Below are positions 1 through 10,144 of a DNA stretch of 64,000 nt, piece by piece. Positions within the stretch are counted from its first letter, which is position 1; the number at the start of each line of letters is the position of its first letter. Below the pieces are notes generated by a model. The model was not told the origin of the DNA and ran no database searches. It saw only the letters and a list, made by a program, of their open reading frames with translations. The position numbers and the translations under genes were made by a program. The stretch is from NCBI RefSeq assembly GCF_009659535.1, contig NZ_VJZZ01000001.1, positions 387,424-451,423 on the forward strand, in the 5' to 3' direction. The stretch is from Aggregicoccus sp. 17bor-14. Its GTDB lineage: Bacteria > Myxococcota > Myxococcia > Myxococcales > Myxococcaceae.

Positions 1-1772
1 GCACGCTGGTGAGCAGCAACCTGCCCTTCCTGAGGGCGTTCCGGCTCCACGGCCTGCTGCCGGAGTGGGAGTTCGAGGTGGACGGCGCCCGGCTGCGGCG
101 CCGGCTCGTCCTGGTCCACGGCACCAACAGCCTCTTCGTCGCGTGGGATCTGCTCTCGGGCTCCGAGCTCACCCTGCGCGTGCGCCCCTACCCGGTGATG
201 CGCCCGCACGACCAGGGGATGCCGCCGCAGCCGTGGAGCCCGGTGGTGAACCTGCGCGAGGACCGCGTCGAGGTGCGCGCGAACGAGCACTCGCCCGCCA
301 TGCGGATGAAGATCTTCGCGCCCCGCCCCATGCCCTTCGTGGGCCTCTACGACGTGTCCGCCCCGCTGCTGTACCGGACGGAGAAGGCGCGCGGCTACGA
401 TCACGTGGAGACGCAGGCGAGCCCCGGCTACTTCGAGTGCACGCTGCGCGCCGGAGAGACCGTGGTGCTCGGCGTCACCACCGAGGACTGGAGCTCGCTC
501 GGGACCCTGCCCACGGAGGCCTTCGAGCACGAGCAGACGCGCGAGCGGCACCTGCTCTCACGCGCGCCGGCCGCGACCCACGACAAGGTCGCCGAGCGGC
601 TGGTGCTCGCGGCGGACCAGTTCGTCATCGAGCCCATGCGCCCGCGCGACGATGCCTGGGCGCGCGCCATCGGGCACGACGCGCGCAGCGTCATCGCCGG
701 CTACCACTGGTTCACCGACTGGGGCCGCGACACGATGATCTCCCTGGAGGGGCTCACCCTGTGCACGGGGCGCCTGCGCGAGGCGGCGGCCATCCTGCGC
801 ACCTTCCGTCACTACGTGCGCGACGGCCTGCTGCCCAACCTCTTTCCCGAGGGCAACAGCGAGGGCCTGTACCACACGGCGGACGCCACGCTCTGGTTCT
901 TCCACGCCATCGACCGCTACCTGGAGACCACGAAGGACCGGGCGCTCCTTCAGGACTTCTTCCCCACCCTGCAGGAGATCGTCACCCGCCACCTGCAGGG
1001 CACGCGCTTCAACATCCGCATCGATCCCGCGGACGGCCTCTTCACCCAGGGCGAGCAGGGCTACCAGCTGACCTGGATGGACGCGAAGGTGGACGGCTGG
1101 GTCGTCACCCCGCGCCGCGGCAAGGCCGTGGAGCTCAACGCGCTCTGGTACAACGCCCTGCGCCTGATGGCCACGTGGGCCGAGCAGCTGGGAGAGGACC
1201 CGGCCCCCTACGTGCGCGACGCGGACCGCACCGAGGCCTCGTTCAACCAGCGCTTCTGGAACGAGCGCGAGGGCTGCCTCTACGACGTGGTGGACGCCGA
1301 GGGCGGTGGCAACGACGCCGCCGTGCGCCCGAACCAGATCTTCGCGATCTCGCTGCGCAACCCCGTGCTGCGCCGCGACCGCTGGGAGCCGGTGCTGCGC
1401 AAGGTCACCGAGCAGCTGCTCACCCCCGTGGGGCTGCGCTCGCTCGCCCCGGGCCACCCCGACTACAAGCCAAACTACGACGGCAACCTCCGCGCGCGCG
1501 ACGCCGCCTACCACCAGGGCACCGTGTGGAGCTGGCTCATCGGCCACTACGTGGATGCGCGCCTGAAGGTGGACCCGGACCGCTCGCGGGCCCGCGAGGT
1601 GCTCAGCGGGCTGCAGGAGCACCTGGAGCACGCCGGCGTCGGCCAGGTGAGCGAGATCTTCGACGCCACCGAGCCCTACCGCCCCCGCGGCTGCATCGCC
1701 CAGGCCTGGGGCATCGCCGAGGCCCTGCGGGTGTTCCTCAAGACGACCCCGGCGCAGGCTCCCGGCCGCTGA
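1..1772 (+). CDS. Glycogen-debranching enzyme (amylo-alpha-1,6-glucosidase), 5' end cut off by the window
   Basis: The reading frame is already open at the left edge, so the N-terminus is missing. About 587 residues remain; family members are usually 640-720 aa. The visible part opens inside the N-terminal beta-sandwich domain and continues into the (alpha/alpha)6-barrel catalytic domain. Landmarks are WFTDWGRDTMISLEGL near residue 234 of the visible part, TWMDAKVDGW, and a late GTVWSWLIGHY segment. The family hydrolyses alpha-1,6 branch points of glycogen and related glucans in the cytoplasm. A GTG codon at 9 could serve as a start, but the missing N-terminal part of the fold argues against it. 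The EVE-domain gene follows about 45 bases downstream on the same strand and may be cotranscribed. The family call is firm; the exact substrate is not shown by the sequence. Confidence 0.9.
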   Translation, partial: TLVSSNLPFLRAFRLHGLLPEWEFEVDGARLRRRLVLVHGTNSLFVAWDLLSGSELTLRVRPYPVMRPHDQGMPPQPWSPVVNLREDRVEVRANEHSPAMRMKIFAPRPMPFVGLYDVSAPLLYRTEKARGYDHVETQASPGYFECTLRAGETVVLGVTTEDWSSLGTLPTEAFEHEQTRERHLLSRAPAATHDKVAERLVLAADQFVIEPMRPRDDAWARAIGHDARSVIAGYHWFTDWGRDTMISLEGLTLCTGRLREAAAILRTFRHYVRDGLLPNLFPEGNSEGLYHTADATLWFFHAIDRYLETTKDRALLQDFFPTLQEIVTRHLQGTRFNIRIDPADGLFTQGEQGYQLTWMDAKVDGWVVTPRRGKAVELNALWYNALRLMATWAEQLGEDPAPYVRDADRTEASFNQRFWNEREGCLYDVVDAEGGGNDAAVRPNQIFAISLRNPVLRRDRWEPVLRKVTEQLLTPVGLRSLAPGHPDYKPNYDGNLRARDAAYHQGTVWSWLIGHYVDARLKVDPDRSRAREVLSGLQEHLEHAGVGQVSEIFDATEPYRPRGCIAQAWGIAEALRVFLKTTPAQAPGR

Positions 1773-1817
1773 CGCTTGTGCTTGGCCCGCGCGGGCCGCC
1801 GGGTAGCATGCGCCGCC

Positions 1818-2252
1818 ATGGCGAAGACCCAGTACTGGCTGATCAAGAGCGAGCCCTCCGTCTACCCCTACGCGCAGCTGGAGCAGGAGGGGCGCACCGC
1901 GTGGACCGGGGTGCGCAACTTCGAGGCGCGCAACAACCTGCGCGCGATGCAGCCGGACGACCTCTGCCTCTACTACCACTCCAACGAGGGCAAGGCCGTG
2001 GTCGCCGTGGCGCGCGTGCTCACCGCAGCGTCCGAGGACCCCACCGCGCCCGGCGAGAACTGGGCCTCGGTGGAGGTGGGCCCCGTGGTCGCGCTGAAGG
2101 AGCCGGTGACGCTCGCCACCATCAAGGCCACGCCGGAGCTCGAGGAGATGCAGCTGCTCACCCGCAGCCGCATCTCGGTGGTCCCCGTGTCCGCCGAGCA
2201 CTTCAAGCGCGTGCTCAAGATGGGGAAGACCGCGCTGCCGAAGGCGCGTTGA
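1818..2252 (+). CDS. EVE-domain (PUA-like fold) protein
   Basis: This 144-residue protein consists of one EVE domain and begins MAKTQYWLIKSEPSVYPY. The motifs WLIKSEP, TAWTGVRNFEARNNL and the LCLYYHS strand are typical of the thymocyte nuclear protein 1/EVE family, which adopts a PUA-like fold and is thought to bind modified bases in DNA or RNA. The ATG at 1818 is chosen because it gives the conserved N-terminus; the upstream extension from 1776 shows no homology features. The last 38 bases overlap the convergent APC permease gene. No partner enzyme is adjacent, so the modified base it reads cannot be inferred. Confidence 0.9.
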   Translation: MAKTQYWLIKSEPSVYPYAQLEQEGRTAWTGVRNFEARNNLRAMQPDDLCLYYHSNEGKAVVAVARVLTAASEDPTAPGENWASVEVGPVVALKEPVTLATIKATPELEEMQLLTRSRISVVPVSAEHFKRVLKMGKTALPKAR

Positions 2253-3678
2253 GCGAGACCCGCGGCCCCACGAAGGTGTGGCGCCGCGAGAGCCCCCAGT
2301 AGGCGCCCAGCAGCACGAGGCAGCCGGCGAAGGTGTAGCCGGCGAGCTGGTTGGGCGGCAGCACGAAGAGCACCATCACCGCGGCGCTCCACGCGAGCGC
2401 CGCCACGTTCACCGGCAGGGCCCAGCGCCCGAGATCCCAGGGCCCCCGCTGGCTCCAGATCCCGCTCGCCCGCGCCCGCAGCCCCACCAGGATGGGCAGC
2501 GCGTAGGATGCGTAGAGCGCCAGCGTGCTCAGCGCCACCATGGCCGCGTAGGCGCCGCTCCACAGCGCCACCACGAGCGCCGCCGCCGCCGAGACCCACA
2601 CCGCCACCGCCGGACTGCGAAAGCGCGGCGACACGCTCGCGAGCTGGCGTGAGAAGGGCAGCCCTCCGTCGCGTGCGAACGCGAAGAGCATGCGCGAGTT
2701 GGACGTGATGGAGGCGAGCCCGCAGAACCACATGGCGCCGATCGCCACCCACACCAGCGCGCCGCCGAGCCGCGCTCCGAGCGCGCCGCGCAGCACGTAG
2801 AGGAAGGGGTTCTCCGCGCGCACCGTCGCCCCGAGGTCCCCGATGCTCAGCGTGACCGCGGCGATGAGGGCCCAGCCCACCAGCGCGCTCACCACGACGG
2901 AGAGGAAGATGCCCCAGGGGGCATTGCGCGTGGGGTCCACCGTCTCCTCGGACACGTGGGCGCTCGCGTCGTACCCGGTGAAGGTCCACTGCGCCTGCAG
3001 CAGCGAGATGAGGAAGGCGTAGCCGTACCCGTAGGGCTCGGCGGTGACGCGGGTGAGGAGGAAGGCGGGCTCGCGCTGCGGGGCGAGCAGCAGGAGCGCG
3101 CCCAGGATCAGCCCCACCCCCACCAGGTGGTACCAGGCCGAGAGCGCGTTGAGCACCGCCACCGCCCGCACGCCCACGTGGTTGAGGGCCGCATGGGAGA
3201 CGAGGATTCCCGCGTAGATGGCGAGCACCGTGCTGCGCTGGCGCGAGCCCGTCAGCATGTCCGCCATGAACTCTGCGAGGCCGTAGTCGATGCCCGCGGT
3301 GATGGCGAACTGCCCCACCGTGTTGAGCCACGCGGTGAAGAAGCCTGCGCGCTTCCCACCGAGCATCGCGCTCCAGTGGTAGAGCGCGCCGGCGGTGGGA
3401 AACGAGGACGCGAGCTGCGCGAGGCTCGCCGCCACCGTGAGCGTGCCGAGTGCCACCAGCGGCCAGCCCACCCCCATGGCGAAGGGCCCGCCGAAGCGCA
3501 GCCCATGGCCGTAGAGCGTCACCGCGCCGGTGAGGATGGAGATGATGGAGAAGGACAGGGCGAAGTTGGAGAATCCGCCCATGTCGCGCAGCAGCTGCTG
3601 CGCATAACCCAGCCGCCCCAGCTGCGCCGCGTCCGCGTCCCGCTGGCCTGCCCTGTCGCTCGCCATGGGCCGCAGCAT
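2215..3678 (-). CDS. APC-superfamily amino acid/polyamine permease
   Basis: This 487-residue integral membrane protein has about 12 hydrophobic segments. The first begins near GGFSNFALSFSIISILTGAVT, the N-terminal signature of amino acid permeases of the APC family. It would take up an amino acid, GABA-like compound or amine by proton or sodium symport or exchange; the substrate is not evident. The ATG at 3678 is preceded by a GGAG-type ribosome binding site 7 bases upstream, which favours it over the ATG at 3666. The C-terminus after the last membrane helix is short and polar. The stop lies inside the convergent EVE gene, giving a 38-base antiparallel overlap. Confidence 0.9.
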   Translation of the reverse strand: MLRPMASDRAGQRDADAAQLGRLGYAQQLLRDMGGFSNFALSFSIISILTGAVTLYGHGLRFGGPFAMGVGWPLVALGTLTVAASLAQLASSFPTAGALYHWSAMLGGKRAGFFTAWLNTVGQFAITAGIDYGLAEFMADMLTGSRQRSTVLAIYAGILVSHAALNHVGVRAVAVLNALSAWYHLVGVGLILGALLLLAPQREPAFLLTRVTAEPYGYGYAFLISLLQAQWTFTGYDASAHVSEETVDPTRNAPWGIFLSVVVSALVGWALIAAVTLSIGDLGATVRAENPFLYVLRGALGARLGGALVWVAIGAMWFCGLASITSNSRMLFAFARDGGLPFSRQLASVSPRFRSPAVAVWVSAAAALVVALWSGAYAAMVALSTLALYASYALPILVGLRARASGIWSQRGPWDLGRWALPVNVAALAWSAAVMVLFVLPPNQLAGYTFAGCLVLLGAYWGLSRRHTFVGPRVSLNAPSAARSSPS

Positions 3679-3735
3679 GTTCCCGCTCCGCCGCAGAGCG
3701 AGGCCCCCCTGTCCCGGAGATCCGGGGGCGTGTCC

Positions 3736-4908
3736 TCAGGGAAACTCGTAGCGGGCCCCCGCCCGCAGCAGCGCCGTGGGGTACAGCGTGCCGCGCCACG
3801 CGATGCCCCCGCGCCGGTGGGCGAGGTAGCCGGAGCGCAGGAGGCAACCCACGAAGAAGAGCGTGCCCAGCGGGAGCAGCAGGTTGGGGAGCACCGGGCG
3901 CGCCATCCAGCGGCTGCCCACCATGCTCGCGCCCACCGCGAGCGCGGCGATGGCCCCGCCCGCCAGCTGCACGAGCGGATGCCCGAAGGCGAGCAGCGCC
4001 GCGAAGGGGGTCCCCTCGAGGGCGAGCAGCGTGAGGCAGAAGAGCACGAGCCGCAGCTGGCTGAAGCGCCCCGCGCCCGCGAAGCCGTTCTTCTCCGTGC
4101 CGCGCGCGAGCTCTCGCAGCGACGGGTAGAAGGTCAGCCCCACCCTGCCCCGCCCCATCGCCATGCCGCAGCGCGCTCCGCTGCGCTTGAGCATCTGCCC
4201 CAGCGCCGCGTCGTCGAGCAGCTCGAGCCTCAGCCAAGAGAGCCCGGGGCTGCGCTCGAGCGCGCTGCGCCGCACGAGGTTGAAGGCCCCCACTCCGAAG
4301 GCCGCGCGCGAGCGGGGGTCCTCCACCGCGTGGGGGCGGGCCGCGAGCGCCACCAGGCGCCCGAAGGTGCCCAGGGCCACGTCGAGGCGGAAGGAGGCGC
4401 TCCACACCTCGGGGAAGACGCCGAGGTGATCCAGCCCGCGCGACTCGCAGTACGCGACGGCCGTGCGCAGCGTGCCGGGCTCCAGGTGCACGTCCGCATC
4501 GGTGAAGAGCAGCCACTCGCCGCTGGCCTGCTCGACGCCGCGGTGCAGCGCGTGGACCTTGCCCAGCCACCCCTCCGGCAGCGAGCGGATGTGCAGCGCC
4601 CGCACGCGCGCATCCTCTGCGGCCACCCGGTCCACGATGGCGCCGGTCGCGTCGGTGGAGCGATCGTCGATCACCACGAGCTCGAGCTCGGGGTAGTCCT
4701 CCCGCAGGCGCGAGCGCAGCGCCGGCTCCAGGGTGGCCTCCTCGTCGCAGGCCGGGATGACGAGCGAGAGTCGCGGCCAGCGCGGGGGCGGCGGGGGCTG
4801 CAGCTCGGCGAGCTGGGGCACCTGGCGCATCGCGCGAAGGAGCTGCAGCGCGACGAAGGCCCAGTAGAGGGCACTGAGGACGAGCAACGCGGGGATCAGG
4901 ATGATCAT
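3736..4908 (-). CDS. Membrane-anchored family 2 glycosyltransferase
   Basis: The ATG at 4908 gives a 390-residue protein that opens with a transmembrane helix (MIILIPALLVLSALYWAF). A GT-A fold follows: PRLSLVIPACDEEATLE, the nucleotide-sugar binding VVIDDRSTDATG segment, the metal-binding LLFTDADVH (DXD-type) motif and a DDAALGQMLKRSG acceptor-side motif. The C-terminal third has several hydrophobic helices. This architecture resembles hopanoid-associated (HpnB-like) and ceramide-type glycosyltransferases acting on lipid acceptors at the inner membrane. The acceptor is unknown. The upstream in-frame extension to 5061 runs through a hairpin repeat and is rejected. The gene follows the SDR epimerase gene in a minus-strand run. 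Confidence 0.87.
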   Translation of the reverse strand: MIILIPALLVLSALYWAFVALQLLRAMRQVPQLAELQPPPPPRWPRLSLVIPACDEEATLEPALRSRLREDYPELELVVIDDRSTDATGAIVDRVAAEDARVRALHIRSLPEGWLGKVHALHRGVEQASGEWLLFTDADVHLEPGTLRTAVAYCESRGLDHLGVFPEVWSASFRLDVALGTFGRLVALAARPHAVEDPRSRAAFGVGAFNLVRRSALERSPGLSWLRLELLDDAALGQMLKRSGARCGMAMGRGRVGLTFYPSLRELARGTEKNGFAGAGRFSQLRLVLFCLTLLALEGTPFAALLAFGHPLVQLAGGAIAALAVGASMVGSRWMARPVLPNLLLPLGTLFFVGCLLRSGYLAHRRGGIAWRGTLYPTALLRAGARYEFP

Positions 4909-4920
4909 CGTGACACCGTC

Positions 4921-4953
4921 CCCTCTCCCCCTGGGAGAGGGTCGGGGTGAGGG
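4921..4953. repeat. REP-like hairpin repeat, copy A
   Basis: The arms CCCTCTCCC (4921-4929) and GGGAGAGGG (4933-4941) form a perfect 9-base stem, followed by the tail TCGGGGTGAGGG. A second copy in opposite orientation lies at 5801-5836. Copy A fills the gap between the stop of the SDR gene and the start of the glycosyltransferase gene. It could act as a transcription terminator or mRNA-stabilising element, but its repetition suggests a dispersed REP-type element. Confidence 0.6.
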
Positions 4954-4954
4954 A

Positions 4955-5749
4955 TTAGTGGCTCTCGTCCCGGAGCACCGCCTCGAAGCCCGAGCGGTAG
5001 TCCGGATAGCGCAGGGTCCAGCCGAGCCCCTTGAGCCGCGCGTTCTGCACGGCCCGGTCACCCCGCAGGCTCGGGTGCAGCTCGCTCAGCTCCACCTCCG
5101 GCGGCCGCGGCACGCCCAGCCGCTCGCACAGCCAGCCCACGGTCTCGGCCTGCGTCACCGCGCGATCATCCGCAACGCAGTACACCTCGCCCGGGGTGCC
5201 CCGCTCGAGCGCGCACTGCACGGCTCCGACGAGGTCATCCACGTGGACGCGCGAGATGCGCCCTCCACCGTCTCGAGGGAGGCGCAGCGTTCCGGCGAGC
5301 AGGCGCGTGTGCGCCCCGCGCCACGGCCCGTAGATGCCGGCGATGCGCAGCGCCACCGCGCCCAGCGGCCGCAGCAGCGCCTCGGCTGCGAGACGGCCTG
5401 CACCTGCGACAGGGTCTACGGGGGTCTCTTCGTCGACCACTCCGCGCGCACTGCCGTACACGCCCGTGGACGACAGGTACACGCACTTCGCGGGTGGCTG
5501 CGCCTGGAACGCCTCGGCGATGCGTGCGTCCCAGCCCGCCTCGGGCGGCAGGCCCATGACCACGTGCGCGTCACGCGAGCGCGCGAGCGCGGCCTCCAAC
5601 GGGAGCACCTGGACGCCGGCCGCCTCGAGCGCCGCGATGCGCTCGGGGTGGCGGGTGCTCGCGAGCACCGTGCGCCCCGACTGCGCCTCACGCAGCGCGA
5701 GCCGCGTGAGGGTGTAGCCACTGCCCAGCAGGATCAGCGCAGGCGTCAT
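4955..5749 (-). CDS. NAD(P)-dependent epimerase/dehydratase-like SDR protein
   Basis: The ATG at 5749 gives 264 residues. The N-terminal Rossmann fold has a variant dinucleotide motif (LLGSGYTLTRLA). A VYLSSTGVYG segment supplies the Ser/Thr and Tyr region, and further segments are ALRIAGIYGPWRG and RVHVDDLVGAV. These match short atypical/extended SDRs related to nucleoside-diphosphate-sugar epimerases (YeeZ-like). The canonical YxxxK dyad is not clear, so the protein may bind NAD(P) without standard epimerase chemistry. It lies between two inverted copies of a hairpin repeat and upstream of a glycosyltransferase, which suggests but does not prove a role in glycoconjugate metabolism. Confidence 0.82.
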   Translation of the reverse strand: MTPALILLGSGYTLTRLALREAQSGRTVLASTRHPERIAALEAAGVQVLPLEAALARSRDAHVVMGLPPEAGWDARIAEAFQAQPPAKCVYLSSTGVYGSARGVVDEETPVDPVAGAGRLAAEALLRPLGAVALRIAGIYGPWRGAHTRLLAGTLRLPRDGGGRISRVHVDDLVGAVQCALERGTPGEVYCVADDRAVTQAETVGWLCERLGVPRPPEVELSELHPSLRGDRAVQNARLKGLGWTLRYPDYRSGFEAVLRDESH

Positions 5750-5800
5750 GCTCCGCGCGATAGCGGGCGGGGCACGGGGGCGCAAGGGGTGAGCGTACTT

Positions 5801-5836
5801 CCCTCACCCCGACCCTCTCCCAGAGAGAGAGGGAGG
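5801..5836. repeat. REP-like hairpin repeat, copy B (inverted relative to copy A)
   Basis: The segment CCCTCACCCCGACCCTCTCC matches the reverse complement of copy A at 4921-4953, followed by CAGAGAGAGAGGGAGG, which closes a slightly imperfect hairpin. It lies just downstream of the stop of the minus-strand sigma-54 regulator and upstream of the SDR gene. The two copies therefore bracket the SDR gene as an inverted pair. Confidence 0.55.
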
Positions 5837-5846
5837 ACACGGGTGC

Positions 5847-7478
<1,632 letters not shown>

Positions 7479-7560
7479 CCCCATCTCCCTCGCCCCTTTC
7501 CTGCCACCCCGATGCTCTGCTCACGCCGCAAGCCCCGCCCGCGCGGGGGGCGGCGCCACC

Positions 7561-8523
7561 TCAAATCGAAAGCCTCGGCCCGCTCGCCGTGCGGCGTGCC
7601 TCGCGGCCGCGCCGCAGATCCGCGAGCGCCGCCGTCAACAGCTGGCCCGGGCTGCCCACCGTGTCCGGGAAGCTCACCGAACCGAGCGAGACGTCCGTGC
7701 GCACCACCTTGCCCTCCACCTGGAAGCGCGCCTGCTCGAAGCGCGCGTGCACGCGCCCGGTCAGCTCCGCCACCGACTCCTGCGGCGTGCCCGGCAGGAA
7801 GAGCGCGAAGGCCTCCTCGTCCACGCGGGCCACCACGTCCGCCTCGCGCACCGTCTGGCCCAGCACCACGGCCGCGTACACCAGCAGCCGCTCCGCCACG
7901 CCGCGCCCGTAGGTCTTGCGGAAGGGCCCCATCCCGTCCACGCACGCGGCCACCAGCGAGAAGGTCCCGCCGAAGCGCTCGGCGCGCCGCACCTCCTGGC
8001 CGATCAGCGCGAGCAGGAAGGGGCGCGTGAAGGCGCCAGTGAGCGGATCGTGCAGCGTGGTGTGCGCGTCCTCGGAGCGGGTCGCGCGCTGCACGCTCTC
8101 GCGCAGCCGCAGCTGGGCGTAGAGCTTGAGCGGCAGCTCGCCGCCGTCGTACCCCGCGTAGCCGCGCGGCGCGAGGTCTACGCACTGCCCGCGCTCGGTG
8201 CAGAAGCGCCGCGCCTCCGGGTCCGAGGCGTCCACCAGGTAGAGCAGCGGCACGCAGCCGTGCGAGAGCTGGCGGATGCGGCGCGCCACGCCCAGCGCGC
8301 TGTAGTCCGGGCCCTGCGCCGCGAGCACCACGGCGTCCGGGCGCAGCACCTGGAAGAGCGGCACGGCGGCCTCGTAGCGGCTGAGCGGCACGACGCGGAA
8401 GCCCGCGTCCATCAGCACGACGCGGGTCGCCTCCAGGCTCTCCGCCCGCGGCTCCACGAGGAGCACGGTCGGAGCCTGACGCCCGCCGCCTGCCGATGCT
8501 GCCCGCTTGGCCTTCACACCCAC
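7561..8523 (-). CDS. Pseudo-receiver plus degenerate GGDEF-domain protein
   Basis: This 320-residue protein has an N-terminal receiver-like fold (PTVLLVEPRAESLEATRVVL). The strand that should carry the phosphoacceptor Asp reads RPDAVVLAAQ, so the Asp is absent. The C-terminal domain begins DPLTGAFTRPFLL and aligns with diguanylate cyclases, but the GGDEF signature is replaced by DEEAF (ARVDEEAFALFLPGT). The upstream metal-site Asp (ACVDGMGPFRKTYG) remains. Cyclic di-GMP synthesis is therefore unlikely; a nucleotide-binding or scaffold role is more probable. The start is a GTG at 8523, with a second GTG at 8517 possible. It lies directly upstream of the sigma-54 response regulator and may be cotranscribed with it. 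Confidence 0.85.
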   Translation of the reverse strand: MGVKAKRAASAGGGRQAPTVLLVEPRAESLEATRVVLMDAGFRVVPLSRYEAAVPLFQVLRPDAVVLAAQGPDYSALGVARRIRQLSHGCVPLLYLVDASDPEARRFCTERGQCVDLAPRGYAGYDGGELPLKLYAQLRLRESVQRATRSEDAHTTLHDPLTGAFTRPFLLALIGQEVRRAERFGGTFSLVAACVDGMGPFRKTYGRGVAERLLVYAAVVLGQTVREADVVARVDEEAFALFLPGTPQESVAELTGRVHARFEQARFQVEGKVVRTDVSLGSVSFPDTVGSPGQLLTAALADLRRGREARRTASGPRLSI

Positions 8524-8702
8524 CGCCCCGACCCCCGGCCCGTCCGCATTTTCTTCCCCACCGCTCAGGCCCCTTGCCTACCCAGAATTACAGCCCCGAC
8601 CGCCTGGCTGCCCCCGCTATCCCCTGATTCTTCCTGGGATGGGGCATGAAGTTGCTCACCCTGGCCGCCGGTTTGAGCAACAGCTGTGCCACGGGCTTCC
8701 CT

Positions 8703-8954
8703 TCATGCGCCCTCGGCTGCCCGCTCGCGCAGGCGTGCCTCGAGCGCGCCCTCGTCCACCGCGTGGTGGAAGGCGCGCTGCCCGTCGATGAACACCACGG
8801 GGATGTCGAAGCGCAGCTCGGCGAAGCGCTCGGGCGACATCCGCACGTCGTGCACGTAGAGCTCGAAGGGCACGCGCTCGCGCACGCGCTCGATCACGGC
8901 CAGGGCTTTGTCGCAGAGCGAGCAGGCAGGTTTTGAGTAGAGATCGACTCTCAT
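8703..8954 (-). CDS. Glutaredoxin-like small thiol protein
   Basis: This 83-residue protein has a thioredoxin fold that starts MRVDLYSKPACSLCDKAL. CSLC is the redox-active CxxC, and the cis-proline appears in FDIPVVFIDG. It resembles the DUF836/glutaredoxin-family proteins that act as small cytoplasmic thiol-disulfide exchangers. Its ATG is only 20 bases from the ATG of the divergent DUF4388 gene, so promoters of both genes must overlap or lie inside the neighbouring coding sequences. No clear ribosome binding site precedes the ATG. Confidence 0.85.
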   Translation of the reverse strand: MRVDLYSKPACSLCDKALAVIERVRERVPFELYVHDVRMSPERFAELRFDIPVVFIDGQRAFHHAVDEGALEARLRERAAEGA

Positions 8955-8974
8955 CGGTTGCAGGATGGGGCGCG

Positions 8975-10144
8975 ATGCGCGGCCTTGCAGGCGATTTCGC
9001 GACGATGCCCCTCAAGGATCTCGTCGTCTACCTCGGCAACCGCCGCGCCACGGGTGCGCTCCGCCTCGAGCGCGCGGGCGTCCAGAAGCAGGTGGCGCTG
9101 CGCGACGGTCAGGTGGTGAACGCGAGCAGCAACCAGCCGCGCGAGTACTTCGGTCAGTTCCTCATCAACATGGGGCACCTGACGGAAGAGCAGTTCATGA
9201 AGGCCTACGCCACCCAGAAGCAGACCCGCGTCTTCCTCGGGAAGATCCTGGTCATGATCGGGCTGGTCACCGAGCAGGCCGTGCTCAGCGCGCTGAACAT
9301 GAAGTTCCGCGAGACCCTGCTGGACGCCTTCGCCTGGGACGAGGGCGCCTTCAGCTTCGACCCGGACGCCACCCTGCCCTCCTTCGAGGGCATGGAGGTG
9401 GTGGTGGACCTGCTGGACATCCACCGCGAGGGCGAGTTCCGCGAGACCGCGTGGCAGGCCATCCGCCAGGCCTTCCCCTCCGGCTCGGTGCGGCTCGCCG
9501 TGGACGAGAGCCGGCTGCCGCAGCCGCCCAAGCCCGGCAGCCTCGATGCGCGCCTCGTGGCCCTCATCCACGAGGACATGACCATCGACGACATGGTCCT
9601 CGCGCTGCACGCCTCGGACTTCTTCCTCTACCAGCGCCTCTACGCGCTCTACCGGCTGGAGGCGGTGCGCGTGGCGGAGGAGCCCTTGAACCTGGGCGAG
9701 GCGCTCGAGGAGCCGCCCAGCGTCATCGGCGCCGAGTCCCCCGCGAGCGAGGTGGTGGCCGCGGCGCGCAACTTCCTGGACGCGGGCAACCTGCGCGACG
9801 GCGAGGCGCTCGCGCGCCGCGCGCACGAGATGGACCCCTCCACCGAGACGGCCGAGCTGCTCAAGGGCGCGGAGAGCGCGCTGCTCGGCCAGCTGCGCCG
9901 CGAGCTGCTGGATCGCCCCCAGGTGCCCAGCCTCCTGGTGCCCCCGGCGCACCTCAAGACGCTCGCGCTCACCGCCCCCGAGCGCTACCTGCTCAGCCGC
10001 ATCGACGGGCGCCGGGACGTGGCGAACATCGTCCACGTCTCGCCCCTGCAGGAGCTCGAGGCGCTGCGCTACCTGCAGGGCTTCGTGGACTCCGGGTTGG
10101 TGCGGATGACGCCCAAGCCGCGCGCCACCCCGTCCCCCCGCTAG
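8975..10144 (+). CDS. DUF4388-domain protein
   Basis: The 389-residue protein begins MRGLAGDFATMPLKDLVVYLGN, the hallmark of the DUF4388 domain found widely in myxobacteria and Geobacter-type bacteria. Typical residues for this domain include TGALRLERAG and VALRDGQVVNASS. Two repeats resembling the N-terminal domain of type II/IV secretion ATPases follow (FLINMGHLTEEQF and ILVMIGLVTEQAV). The C-terminal half is acidic and helical with no known catalytic motif. DUF4388 is usually linked to regulation or motility, without a defined biochemical role. The ATG at 8975 is chosen because the domain starts there. Its TAG stop shares CTAG with the stop of the convergent aminotransferase gene. Confidence 0.82.
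   Translation: MRGLAGDFATMPLKDLVVYLGNRRATGALRLERAGVQKQVALRDGQVVNASSNQPREYFGQFLINMGHLTEEQFMKAYATQKQTRVFLGKILVMIGLVTEQAVLSALNMKFRETLLDAFAWDEGAFSFDPDATLPSFEGMEVVVDLLDIHREGEFRETAWQAIRQAFPSGSVRLAVDESRLPQPPKPGSLDARLVALIHEDMTIDDMVLALHASDFFLYQRLYALYRLEAVRVAEEPLNLGEALEEPPSVIGAESPASEVVAAARNFLDAGNLRDGEALARRAHEMDPSTETAELLKGAESALLGQLRRELLDRPQVPSLLVPPAHLKTLALTAPERYLLSRIDGRRDVANIVHVSPLQELEALRYLQGFVDSGLVRMTPKPRATPSPR

Noticed and set aside
8646-8936. Plus-strand 96-residue frame with several Cys
   Set aside because: It is antisense to the glutaredoxin-like gene, which has a proper CxxC thioredoxin fold. No ribosome binding site supports the plus-strand frame.
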